Both the position numbers and the translations under genes were made by a program. The notes under the pieces were generated by a model. That model did no database searches. It was not told where the DNA came from and saw only the letters and a list, made by a program, of their open reading frames with translations. A stretch of DNA of 64,000 nt from Granulicella rosea (GTDB lineage: Bacteria; Acidobacteriota; Terriglobia; Terriglobales; Acidobacteriaceae), in the NCBI RefSeq assembly GCF_900188085.1, contig NZ_FZOU01000004.1:434001-498000 (forward strand). Direction: 5' to 3'. This document shows, one piece after another, positions 23,890 to 34,535 of the stretch (its first letter is position 1; each line of letters begins with the position of its first letter).

Positions 23890-25292
23890 CCTGCCAAGGC
23901 GCGTCGCGCGGCGTGAAAGCCGCACATGCCATGCACGCCGCCGCCCGGCGGGGTGGACGAGCTACAGAGAAAGATCGCCGGATCGCTCGTTCCGTACGCC
24001 CGGTGGGTTGGGCGCAGCAGCATCTGCGCCGGGGTCATCGCGCCACCGGAGAGATCGCCTCCGACGAGGTTCGGGTTCCACGACTCCAGCTCCGCCGTCG
24101 AATGCGTGCGCCGGGCAAGGATGCAGTCGCGGAAGCCTGGCGCGAATCGCTCCATCTGGGCTTCGATCGCCTCCGTCCGGTCAAGCGTCGAGCCGTTCGG
24201 CACGTGCGCGTAACCCCATGCGACGGCCTTCCCTGCCGGCGCCCGCGAGGGATCGCAGACGCTGGGCTGGACCACCAGGACGAAGGGTCTGTCCGCGTGG
24301 CGTCCTTCGAAGGACGCTGCCTCCGCTGCGACGATCTCCTCCATACTGCCGCCGACGTGGACCGTCGCAGCCAGCCGGCAGACCGGCGAGGCCCACGGAA
24401 TCGCCTCCGACAGCGCCCAGTCCACCTTGAACACGCCGGGACCGGGCCGGAAGCGGCGCAGGTTGCGGCGGAAGACCGGCGTCAATCGATCCCCCGCAAT
24501 GCGTTCGAGGGCCGGGACTCCGGTGTCGAAGAAGAACGCGTCGGCGGGCGGCAGGTCGTCCAGACGTTCCACAAGGACGCCGGTGTGAATCTCTCCGCCG
24601 AGTGTCCTAAGGTGAGCGGCGAGCGCATCCGCGAGCGACTGCGCTCCACCGGCAGCGACCGGCCAGCCGGTGGTGTGTCCGGCAGCGCCAAGCACCAGCC
24701 CGACCGCCGCGCTCAACGGCGCGTCGAGCGGCATGACCGAGTGCGCGGCACATCCGGCGAAGAGCGCGCGGGCTCGGCCGCCGGTAAAGCGGCCGCGCGC
24801 GAGATTCGTCGCCGACTCGAGCGCCGAAAGGCCGAACCGCGCGAGCGCCAGCGGATGCCTCGGCAGGTGGGCGATGGGCGCGAGAATCTCCGGCACAAGA
24901 CGATCCCACTCCTCCGCCAGTGGACCAAAGAGGCGGCGCCACTGCCGCCCGTCGCTCTGGCCAAGCTGCTGCGGCATCTCGCCCAGCGCAGGCTCCAGCG
25001 CGACTGCGGCCCCGCCCTCCAGCGGATGCGCAAGCGGCAGCTCCGGAGCGATCCAGCGGAATCCGTATCTACATAAAGGCAGCGAGCGGAAGAACGGCGA
25101 CGCCACGCCCATCGGGTAGGCTGAAGATCCGAGGTCGTGGCGAAAACCCGGCAGCGTCAGCTCCGCGCTGGAGCAGCCGCCGCCGATGCGATCATTCGCC
25201 TCGAAGACTTGCACCTGCACCCCGGCCGCGGCGAGGGTGATCGCCGCCGCAAGGCCGTTCGGGCCGGAGCCGATGATATTTGCGGTTCGCAT
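23886..25292 (-). CDS. FAD-dependent oxidoreductase, phytoene-desaturase-like
   Basis: This 468-residue protein starts with the dinucleotide-binding fold ANIIGSGPNGLAAAITLAAA, followed by VFEANDRIGGGCSSAEL and FRHDLGSSAYP, and ends with LCSSSTPPGGGVHGMCGFHA, the C-terminal FAD-binding motif of the CrtI/NAD(P)-FAD oxidoreductase family. No carotenoid gene is near, so the substrate cannot be stated. Its 3' end overlaps the Crp-like gene on the other strand. Length fits the family. Confidence 0.87.
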   Translation of the reverse strand: MRTANIIGSGPNGLAAAITLAAAGVQVQVFEANDRIGGGCSSAELTLPGFRHDLGSSAYPMGVASPFFRSLPLCRYGFRWIAPELPLAHPLEGGAAVALEPALGEMPQQLGQSDGRQWRRLFGPLAEEWDRLVPEILAPIAHLPRHPLALARFGLSALESATNLARGRFTGGRARALFAGCAAHSVMPLDAPLSAAVGLVLGAAGHTTGWPVAAGGAQSLADALAAHLRTLGGEIHTGVLVERLDDLPPADAFFFDTGVPALERIAGDRLTPVFRRNLRRFRPGPGVFKVDWALSEAIPWASPVCRLAATVHVGGSMEEIVAAEAASFEGRHADRPFVLVVQPSVCDPSRAPAGKAVAWGYAHVPNGSTLDRTEAIEAQMERFAPGFRDCILARRTHSTAELESWNPNLVGGDLSGGAMTPAQMLLRPTHRAYGTSDPAIFLCSSSTPPGGGVHGMCGFHAARRALAG

Positions 25293-25359
25293 CGTCGAAC
25301 CAGTGTGACAGATGTCTCAGTGATGCGGCTGCTGGACGGGCTGAAGCAGAGGCGTCAGA

Positions 25360-25402
25360 CAGGTACAGAAGCAGATTCCCTGCGGGAATGACAAACAGAG
25401 GA
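25360..25402. repeat. Extragenic repeat, family B (minus orientation)
   Basis: The unit cagaagcagattccctgcgg followed by gaatgacaaacag is the reverse of the gtcattcccgaagggaatct type seen at 40482, 46252 and others. Its TTCCC and GGGAA parts pair in a short stem. It fills part of the 149-bp gap between the oxidoreductase and GAF-ANTAR genes. Confidence 0.55.
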
Positions 25403-25441
25403 CAGAATGCGGCAAGGCCAAGGCAAACGCCGAAGCGAGAG

Positions 25442-26158
25442 CTACGCCGGGGTAGCGCGCAGCTCTTCGCCAAGGATGATGGCCTCGGCGATCTCGCGGA
25501 TGGGGCGGCGCTTCTGGCGGCTCAGCTTCTGCAGCGTCAGGTAGGCGTTCTCCTCATCCACCTGGAGCTGGCGCTGGATGATGCCCTTGGCCCGCTCCAT
25601 GATCTTGCGGGTTTCGAGCTGCCGCTGCATCTCCATGCGCTCGCTTTCGATGCGGGCCAGCTCCAGCTCCGCGCCGACCAGGAAGCCGATAGTGGTGATG
25701 ACGCGAATCTCGCGCTCGGTGTGGTGGTGCGGCTGGCGGTGCTGCAGGTTGATGACGCCCACGACGCGGCTGCGACAGAGGATCGGCACCGAGAGGAAGG
25801 CCTCGAAGCGATCCTCAGGCAGATCGTTGAACATCAGGAAGCGTGCGTCGGTCCAGGCGTGGCGCGCGATGGCGACGGTCTGGCGATGCTCCGCCACCCA
25901 GCCCGTGATGCCCTCGCCCATCTGCAGGCCGAGCCGGTTCAGCAGGTCGGAGTGCGGGTTGCGCGAGGCGCGCAGGACGAGCTTTTCGCCCTGTGCGATG
26001 TAGACCAGGCATGAGTCGCAGCGGACGAGGTCCGCGATGAAGTCGAGAACGCGGTCCATGATCGACTCGATCGGGTCCGCCGCCGCGAGGCGATGACCGA
26101 TCTCGTGGAGGAAGTCCATGTCGCGAGAGGTTTCGAGCTGTTCCGCCAAAAGGTCCAT
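25442..26158 (-). CDS. GAF-ANTAR domain protein (RNA-binding antiterminator type)
   Basis: This 238-residue protein has a GAF sensor domain (about 20-165; SCLVYIAQGEKLVLRASRNP, then GITGWVAEHRQTVAIARHAW and SVPILCRSRVVGVINLQHR) and a C-terminal ANTAR domain (about 180-235; KIMERAKGIIQRQLQVDEEN, then LQKLSRQKRRPIREIAEAII). ANTAR domains bind paired hairpins in nascent RNA and prevent termination. ATG 26158 has GGGGGAT upstream, better than the 24-codon longer frame. It lies 68 bp downstream of gcvP in the same direction and may be co-transcribed with it. Confidence 0.9.
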   Translation of the reverse strand: MDLLAEQLETSRDMDFLHEIGHRLAAADPIESIMDRVLDFIADLVRCDSCLVYIAQGEKLVLRASRNPHSDLLNRLGLQMGEGITGWVAEHRQTVAIARHAWTDARFLMFNDLPEDRFEAFLSVPILCRSRVVGVINLQHRQPHHHTEREIRVITTIGFLVGAELELARIESERMEMQRQLETRKIMERAKGIIQRQLQVDEENAYLTLQKLSRQKRRPIREIAEAIILGEELRATPA

Positions 26159-26226
26159 AGATCCCCCGAAGGTTAATGCTGCAGGAAGCGCCGGCTTGGT
26201 GGTTGCGTGTATGGAAACTGACCCGT

Positions 26227-29097
<2,871 letters not shown>

Positions 29098-29263
29098 TGC
29101 CTAGCCTGCCTTCCGCGAACCCTGTACCGGATTCTGCCCTGTAAGTTGGAAACATCGGGAAACAGGAGCGCATGCGCAAATGCTCCGGGCAGGTTTCACC
29201 GGAGTCAGCGATAACGCGAATTGTGTCGTGAAAGCCCCTGCCACCATGGACGCATACCTCTCG

Positions 29264-29281
29264 AAGCCGACGAGTCGGCTT
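29264..29281 (-). promoter_or_regulatory. Hairpin just downstream of the glycine riboswitch
   Basis: AAGCCGAC and GTCGGCTT form an 8-bp perfect stem with a two-base loop, about 20 bases after aptamer two in the gcvP leader transcript. It is not followed by a U-run, so it is not a classic intrinsic terminator. It could be part of the expression platform. Confidence 0.4.
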
Positions 29282-29302
29282 TCAAGTGCGCCCCTTCTGT
29301 CT

Positions 29303-29440
29303 CTTTGCCTGAGAGAATTATCCCGTCGGCGGACGCCTTACGGCGCCTCTCTCCAGAAGTTGTGTTCGCTAACGCGGTCCTTTTGCCTGAGAGTTTCCGG
29401 GGCGGTTGCTCCTTCGGCGTCGACTGGTCGATCTCTCCCG
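29303..29440 (-). promoter_or_regulatory. Tandem glycine riboswitch upstream of gcvP
   Basis: On the minus strand two glycine aptamers follow each other. The first (about 29440-29378) runs from GGAGAGAT through GACGCCGAAGGAGCAACCG to CTCTCAGGCAAAAGGAC. The second (about 29354-29303) runs from GGAGAGAGGCGCCGTAAGGC to CTCTCAGGCAAAGAG. GGAGAG, GCCGNAGG and CTCTCAGGCAAA are the conserved glycine-riboswitch segments. Tandem aptamers upstream of gcv genes usually turn expression on with glycine. It lies about 205 bp before the gcvP start. Confidence 0.95.
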
Positions 29441-29637
29441 CGATAGCGTTGCTTTTGCCGGTAAGGATAGGACAACCACCCTCCCGCGCTGTCTTGAATC
29501 TAGCGTGAATTCTCGATGCAGGCAAACAAAAAGTTGAGATTGCCCTAAGGTTGTTGCAGGACGAGCGTTTTTCCTGCACCTGCGCTTTCCGCATGCACCT
29601 TTTATGCAATCCGGCGTCCGGGGTGTACCTTACGTCT

Positions 29638-30084
29638 ATGAAGTTGGACCTTATCGACTGCTCGATCCTCGGCGCGCTGCAGCAGGATGCGCGCATTCCC
29701 ATGGCGGAGCTGGGCCGCCGCGTCGGCCTCTCCACGCCCGCGGTGATCGAGCGTGTACGCAAGCTCGAAGACGCGAAGGTGATCCTTGGCTACCATGCCG
29801 AGATCGCGCCGCAGCAGGTAGGTCTGCCTCTGCATGCGTTCATCAAAGTGACGGTCTCGGGCGAGCAGCTCCCGCGATTCGCCGAGATTGTGAAGCGCGT
29901 GCCGGAGGTGCGGCAGTGCCACCGTGTGACCGGCGCCGAGTCGTATCTGGTGCAGGTCGCCGCGCGGGACATCGGTCACCTGGAGCACATTATCGACTCG
30001 CTGGCGCCGTACGTGGCGACGCAGACGTCCCTGGTGTTGGCGTCGGTGATCGGGTGGAATCCGGTGATTCCGCGGGAGGAGTAA
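29638..30084 (+). CDS. Lrp/AsnC-family transcriptional regulator
   Basis: This 148-residue protein has the Lrp winged HTH at its N-terminus (LDLIDCSILGALQQDARIPM, then ELGRRVGLSTPAVIERVRKL) and the RAM/AsnC ligand-binding domain (about 70-145; PEVRQCHRVTGAESYLVQVA). These proteins sense amino acids. It is divergent from gcvP, with the riboswitch in between, so control of the glycine cleavage gene is a reasonable guess. The start ATG at 29638 has no clear ribosome site; longer in-frame starts extend into non-homologous sequence. Confidence 0.9.
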   Translation: MKLDLIDCSILGALQQDARIPMAELGRRVGLSTPAVIERVRKLEDAKVILGYHAEIAPQQVGLPLHAFIKVTVSGEQLPRFAEIVKRVPEVRQCHRVTGAESYLVQVAARDIGHLEHIIDSLAPYVATQTSLVLASVIGWNPVIPREE

Positions 30085-30119
30085 GTTTTCTTGCTCGTCT
30101 GTTCTTGCTTGTGTGTTTT

Positions 30120-30160
30120 CTGTCACCTCCCTCAGGGAGTCCGCTTTTGTGTCTCTCCAT
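30120..30160. repeat. Extragenic repeat, family B variant
   Basis: ctgtcacctccctcagggag and following tccgcttttgtgtctctcc match the gtcat-(stem)-tctgcttctgtct pattern of family B, with CTCCCTCAGGGAG as the stem. It occupies the gap between the Lrp regulator and the cysteine-synthase-like gene (30085-30324), in which no gene is seen. Confidence 0.5.
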
Positions 30161-30324
30161 GCCAGCGCGAGGAATAGGCGCACCGCAAAGAAAAAAGCGG
30201 ACCTTGCGAAGATGACAAACAGAAAAGCAAAGAGGCCGATTCACCGCAAAATTTAAGGCTTTTCACCGTCACAAAAACATTTCGCCCATGTATTTACCTT
30301 CGTGGCTTGCCTACAGTAGATAAC

Positions 30325-31371
30325 ATGGTTACCGCAACCACATCCATCCCCCCCGCCATCGCTGCGCGTCTCGACGGCCTCGCCCAGGTCGTGGGCAATA
30401 CGCCGCTTCTGGCTGTCGACTTTCTGTACAACGGCCAGTCTCGCACCATCTACGCGAAGTCCGAGCAGATGAACCTGACCGGCAGCATCAAGGACCGGAT
30501 GGTGATGCACATTCTGCGCGACGGCTACCGCTCCGGCGCGTTGAAGTCCGGCGACACCATCGCCGAGGCGACCAGCGGCAACACCGGCATCGCATGCGCC
30601 GCGCTGGGCCGCGCCCTGGGGCATCCCGTGTCGATCTTCATGCCGGACTGGATGAGCCGCGAACGGCGACAGTTGATCGAAAGCTATGGCGCGACCATCA
30701 TCCCGATCAGCCGCGAACAGGGCGGATTCCTCGGCAGCATCGACCTGTGCGAGAGGATGAAGCGCGAGATTCCCAACGTCTTCCTGCCGCGCCAGTTCTC
30801 GAACGCGGCCAATCTGGAGGCGCACTTCACCGGCACCGGACCCGAAATCTGGATGCAACTGCAGCGCCAGGGGCTTGCGCCGGACGCCTTCGTCGCGGGC
30901 GTGGGCACGGGCGGCACGGTGATGGGTACGGGCAAGTTCCTCCGGACGGTTGCGCCCGGAATCAAGATTCACCCGGTCGAACCGGCGGAGTCCCCGACGC
31001 TTTCGACCGGCCACAAGGTTGGTTCGCACCGCATTCAGGGCATATCGGACGACTTCATTCCGGAGATCGTCGACTTCACGCAGTTGAACGAGGTGCTGTC
31101 GATCTCGGATGGCGACTCGATCCTGATGGCGCAGAAGCTGGCCGGCAAGCTCGGTCTCGGAGTGGGCATCTCGTCCGGCTGCAACTTCCTGGCGGCCGTG
31201 CGGGCGCAGGAGCGGCTGGGCGCGGAGGCGGTCGTCGTCACGGTCTTCTGCGACGACAACAAAAAGTATCTGAGCACGGCGCTGATGGCGGAGGAACCGG
31301 TGAAGTCCGGCTACCTCTCGCCCGAAATCGAGCTGCTCGGCTTCCGCTCCTATCCGCGCTGCATCCACTAA
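30325..31371 (+). CDS. Cysteine-synthase-family PLP enzyme
   Basis: This 348-residue protein is a fold-type II PLP enzyme of the cysteine synthase group, which forms cysteine or related amino acids from activated serine. Visible are [13 protein letters not shown] (PLP lysine), [15 protein letters not shown] (substrate loop), [15 protein letters not shown] (phosphate-binding loop) and [15 protein letters not shown]-terminal extension ([20 protein letters not shown] onward) is longer than in classical CysK and resembles CysM/CysK2-type branches. The exact sulfur donor cannot be told. Start at ATG 30325; an in-frame TTG at 30307 is possible. Confidence 0.88.
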   Translation: MVTATTSIPPAIAARLDGLAQVVGNTPLLAVDFLYNGQSRTIYAKSEQMNLTGSIKDRMVMHILRDGYRSGALKSGDTIAEATSGNTGIACAALGRALGHPVSIFMPDWMSRERRQLIESYGATIIPISREQGGFLGSIDLCERMKREIPNVFLPRQFSNAANLEAHFTGTGPEIWMQLQRQGLAPDAFVAGVGTGGTVMGTGKFLRTVAPGIKIHPVEPAESPTLSTGHKVGSHRIQGISDDFIPEIVDFTQLNEVLSISDGDSILMAQKLAGKLGLGVGISSGCNFLAAVRAQERLGAEAVVVTVFCDDNKKYLSTALMAEEPVKSGYLSPEIELLGFRSYPRCIH

Positions 31372-31384
31372 ACATCGGGACCGT

Positions 31385-31720
31385 CTACTGGGCCGCAGTC
31401 TTTACCGGCGCGGCCTTCTTGGCTGCTTTTTTGGCGGCCTGCTTCGCCGGCGTCTTCACTGCCTTCGCCGCAACCCGGGCAGCCTTTTTAACCGCCGCCC
31501 AGCGCTTCTTCTGCGCGGCGACGATCCGGGCCTTGCCCTCGGCGGACATCTGCCGCTTTACCGGAGCTGCGGGGGAGGGCTTTGCCGCCTTGGCCGCCTT
31601 CACCGCGCTGTTGACGGCGGAGGCCGTCAGGCTGGGGCCAACCTCGGACAGAATGGCGCGTACCTGTTGTAGCTTTAGAATCTCTGCGTCCAGTGCTGCA
31701 ACCATCGCTTCCGTCTGCAT
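31385..31720 (-). CDS. Histone H1-like Lys/Ala-rich nucleoid protein
   Basis: This protein of about 111 residues has an N-terminal helical part (MQTEAMVAALDAEILKLQQV), a KARIVAAQKKRWAAVKKAA segment and a C-terminal tail of Ala-Lys-Pro repeats (KTPAKQAAKKAAKKAAPVKT), like the C-terminal domain of histone H1. Such proteins bind DNA nonspecifically and compact the nucleoid. Start 31720 has GAGGG upstream; ATG 31738 is an alternative. It is convergent with the preceding PLP enzyme gene, only 13 bp apart. Confidence 0.78.
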   Translation of the reverse strand: MQTEAMVAALDAEILKLQQVRAILSEVGPSLTASAVNSAVKAAKAAKPSPAAPVKRQMSAEGKARIVAAQKKRWAAVKKAARVAAKAVKTPAKQAAKKAAKKAAPVKTAAQ

Positions 31721-31822
31721 GTCGATGTATACCCTCATTTGGCAGCATATGCTAGGCAAAGGTCTACCGGCGCACGAACTTGCCTGGGGTTCCGATCTGG
31801 GTTCCCAGCGCAGCTCTTGTCG

Positions 31823-32827
31823 CTAAGGTAGTTCCGGGGGCAGGGATTCGATCTCGCCCAGAAGCGGCTTGCGGTTATGCGTCGCGATGCGATGCGCGAG
31901 GAAGACGACCCCGCCAACGCCGGTGACCGAGACCAGCAACCAGGCATGCAGCGCAATGCCGAAGACCGCGGCCTGCGCCGGCTCCGCGCCATGGCTGACG
32001 TAGGCCGCGCGCACCGCCCACTCGAACGTGCCGATCGCGCCCGGCGAGCTGGGAATCAGGTACGAGAGGTTCGCGATCGACACCGCCTGCCACGCGCCGA
32101 TGCTGTCCGTGACGAAGCCCAGCGCCTTCGCGCCCGAGACGTAGATCATGCCCTCGCACGCCCAGATCACGGCCGATTGCACCAGCAGCAGCAGCGAGCC
32201 AGGCACGCCGATCTGGCGCAGGCAGTCGATCGCGAGCAGCAGCCAGTGCTCGGCCTTGGCGAAGAGCCCCGTTTGAGGAAGCCGCTGAAAGAGCGCGCGC
32301 ACCGGGCCTTCGAGGCGCGGCGCGCCCAGCAGCAGCACCAGCAGGCCAGTGGCCGAGACGCCCAGCATCGTCTCCGCCAGCACCCGCGAGTGCGCCGAGA
32401 CGCCCGGTCCCATGAACGCGACGAACAGCAGCACGAGGATAAAGATGTCGAGCAGCTTTTCGAGGATCACCGTACTCAGGATCACCGACGGCGAGGCGCC
32501 CAGGTCGTCCGCATAGGTGAAGCAGCGCATGACGTCGCCGATACGCAGCGGCAAAATATTGTTCGCCGCCTGCGAGACGAGCAGCACGCGCGCGCAGGTC
32601 TTCAGGCTCGCGCGGGCGCCACGCATCATCGCGGCCCAGCGGACGCAGCGCAGACTGTAACTGGCAAAGGTGAAGCCGACGACGCCCACGATCCACAGCG
32701 GGCTGGCAAAGTGCAGTTCGCGGATCTCCGCAAAGGAGATTTTGTGGAAGGTGAACCAGAGAAAGAAGCCGCTGATGAGCAGACCGGGGATGATCTTCAG
32801 CAGATCGCGTCCACGAGTTTTACTCAT
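31823..32827 (-). CDS. Lysylphosphatidylglycerol-synthase-TM/UPF0104-type membrane protein
   Basis: This 334-residue protein has about eight to nine membrane helices. An N-terminal KIIPGLLISGFFLWFTFHKI, the NILPLRIGDVMR motif near 90 and SIANLSYLIPSSPGAIGTFE near 255 are the recognised signatures of the AglD/MprF-N-terminal-like family. Members act as lipid flippases or glycosyl-lipid modifiers. There is no catalytic C-terminal domain, so it is the membrane part alone. It is adjacent to tRNA-Ser. The substrate is unknown. Confidence 0.87.
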   Translation of the reverse strand: MSKTRGRDLLKIIPGLLISGFFLWFTFHKISFAEIRELHFASPLWIVGVVGFTFASYSLRCVRWAAMMRGARASLKTCARVLLVSQAANNILPLRIGDVMRCFTYADDLGASPSVILSTVILEKLLDIFILVLLFVAFMGPGVSAHSRVLAETMLGVSATGLLVLLLGAPRLEGPVRALFQRLPQTGLFAKAEHWLLLAIDCLRQIGVPGSLLLLVQSAVIWACEGMIYVSGAKALGFVTDSIGAWQAVSIANLSYLIPSSPGAIGTFEWAVRAAYVSHGAEPAQAAVFGIALHAWLLVSVTGVGGVVFLAHRIATHNRKPLLGEIESLPPELP

Positions 32828-32869
32828 GCCAACTCCCGGGACGGCTCATCGCGATGGGTAAAAGGAAAA

Positions 32870-32961
32870 TGGCGGAGAGAGAGGGATTCGAACCCCCGGT
32901 ACCCGTAAAGGTACGTCTGATTTCGAGTCAGGTGCATTCAACCGGGCTCTGCCATCTCTCC
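32870..32961 (-). tRNA. tRNA-Ser (anticodon CGA)
   Basis: The minus strand folds as a 92-nt class II tRNA. It has a 7-bp acceptor stem (GGAGAGA with TCTCTCC), discriminator G and encoded CCA. The anticodon loop CTCGAAA gives CGA, reading UCG serine codons. A long variable arm (GTACC stem) marks it as serine type. The T-loop GGTTCGAATCC is normal. Confidence 0.95.
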
Positions 32962-33262
32962 GCATTGTGCCGCAAGGGCGTGTACGGGTGAAACTCGCGA
33001 ACACGGGACTGTGTCAGCGTACAAACGTCTCCCCACTTTCAAAATTTTACCGGTTCGACGCCGGAAGTGCAATGGCCCCGGTCGAGCGATTGTGTGCAGC
33101 TGCATGGCGCCTCTTGAAACCGCACTTCCTCCCGACCGGCGCCAGGGACAAAACTCGGCATCTCACTGGAGATGACGGCCTGGATGGGTCTAAGCTGGTA
33201 AGGGGCCGCCGGAACAGATTCAGGTCCAACTTCGAGCGTCAGGAGTCTTCTCGCCAAAACGA

Positions 33263-34420
33263 ATGCCCTCACCCGCCACGCACGCCGACCTTCCGACCGT
33301 ACCCACCAAACGCGCGTTGCTGCTGCGCGACGGCTTCACCTTCCTGACGCTGCTCTGCGTCACGATGGTGCTCTTCGGACTGACATGGACGCTCTTTCGC
33401 AGCTTCGAATCGCATCGCGAGGAGCTGGCCGTGCGCTGGTCCGAGCGTGGCCGCGAGGCGCTCGCGCAGGGCAAGCCGGCGGAGGCCATCGTCGCGTTGC
33501 GCACCGCGCTCTCCTACGCGCCCGGCGACTACGGCAATGAGCTGCTGCTGGCCGAGGCGCTTGGCGCGGCGGGCCACACGGACGAGGCGACCGCCTACTT
33601 TCTGGGCCTGTGGGAGTCTCGGCCCGGCGACGGCTACCTCAATCTGCAACTGGCGCGGCTGGCCCGGCGCGCCAAAAATCCCACCGCCGCCATCGACTAC
33701 TACCGCGCGGCGATCTTCGGAAGCTGGCCCGGACAGGCCGTGCAGCGCCGCCGCGAGATACGGCTGGAGCTGGCCGGCTTTCTGGTCGAGCGCCACGACC
33801 CAGCCGCCGCCCGCGCCGAGCTGCTGATCGCGGCCAGCAACGCCGACGACGACCCGGCGCTGGCCGTGACGCTGGGCGACGCGCTGCTGCGCGCCTCCGA
33901 CCCGGCCGACGCCATGACCTACTACCGCAAGGCGATCGCGCGTCAGCCGCACAACCGCGCCGCGCTCGAACGCGCCGGGCGCCTGGCCTTCGACTCCGGC
34001 GACTTTCCCACGGCGCACGATCTGCTCGCCCGCGCCGAGCGCGAACCGGCGCTGCCGGTGGAGGGTCAGCCGCCGGTTGCGAAGCTGATCGCCGACTCCA
34101 GCCGCCTGCTCCAGTTGGACCTCTCGCGGTCGCTGCCCGCGCGGGAGCGGGTAGAGCATCTGCTGGAAGCGTCCGAGATCGCGCGCCGGCGTCTCGATGC
34201 ATGCTCCTCGCAGCTCGGCGCGCCGGCGCCGCTGCTGGCCCTGAGCGCGCGCTGGACGCCGCTGACGCCAGCCGCCGAGCGCAGGTCGCTCGCGCACGAT
34301 GAAGACATGCCCGACGCCGTCGCCCAGTTGATCGGCGACACCGAACGCGCCACCGCGCAGCTCTGCGGCGCGCCCACCGGCGACGACGCGCTGCTGCTGC
34401 GGCTCGCGGGGCCGGAGTAA
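33263..34420 (+). CDS. TPR-repeat membrane-anchored protein
   Basis: This 385-residue protein has one N-terminal membrane helix (about 23-45; GFTFLTLLCVTMVLFGLTWT). At least four TPR-like helical pairs follow, rich in Ala and Arg (GREALAQGKPAEAIVALRTA, LLLAEALGAAGHTDEATAYF, LGDALLRASDPADAMTYYRK). It probably serves as a scaffold in the envelope. No partner can be named; neighbours are tRNA-Ser and a ClC channel gene. The 300-bp gap before it holds no gene. Confidence 0.8.
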   Translation: MPSPATHADLPTVPTKRALLLRDGFTFLTLLCVTMVLFGLTWTLFRSFESHREELAVRWSERGREALAQGKPAEAIVALRTALSYAPGDYGNELLLAEALGAAGHTDEATAYFLGLWESRPGDGYLNLQLARLARRAKNPTAAIDYYRAAIFGSWPGQAVQRRREIRLELAGFLVERHDPAAARAELLIAASNADDDPALAVTLGDALLRASDPADAMTYYRKAIARQPHNRAALERAGRLAFDSGDFPTAHDLLARAEREPALPVEGQPPVAKLIADSSRLLQLDLSRSLPARERVEHLLEASEIARRRLDACSSQLGAPAPLLALSARWTPLTPAAERRSLAHDEDMPDAVAQLIGDTERATAQLCGAPTGDDALLLRLAGPE

Positions 34421-34535
34421 TGCGAATCACGCAATGTCCCAGGCAGGAACAGACGCCAACAAAGCGACTCGGAATGACAGGCAGTTCGGGTTGCCGTTCA
34501 GCGATAGGAATGTGCTCTAGAGGAGCGAAGCAAGC

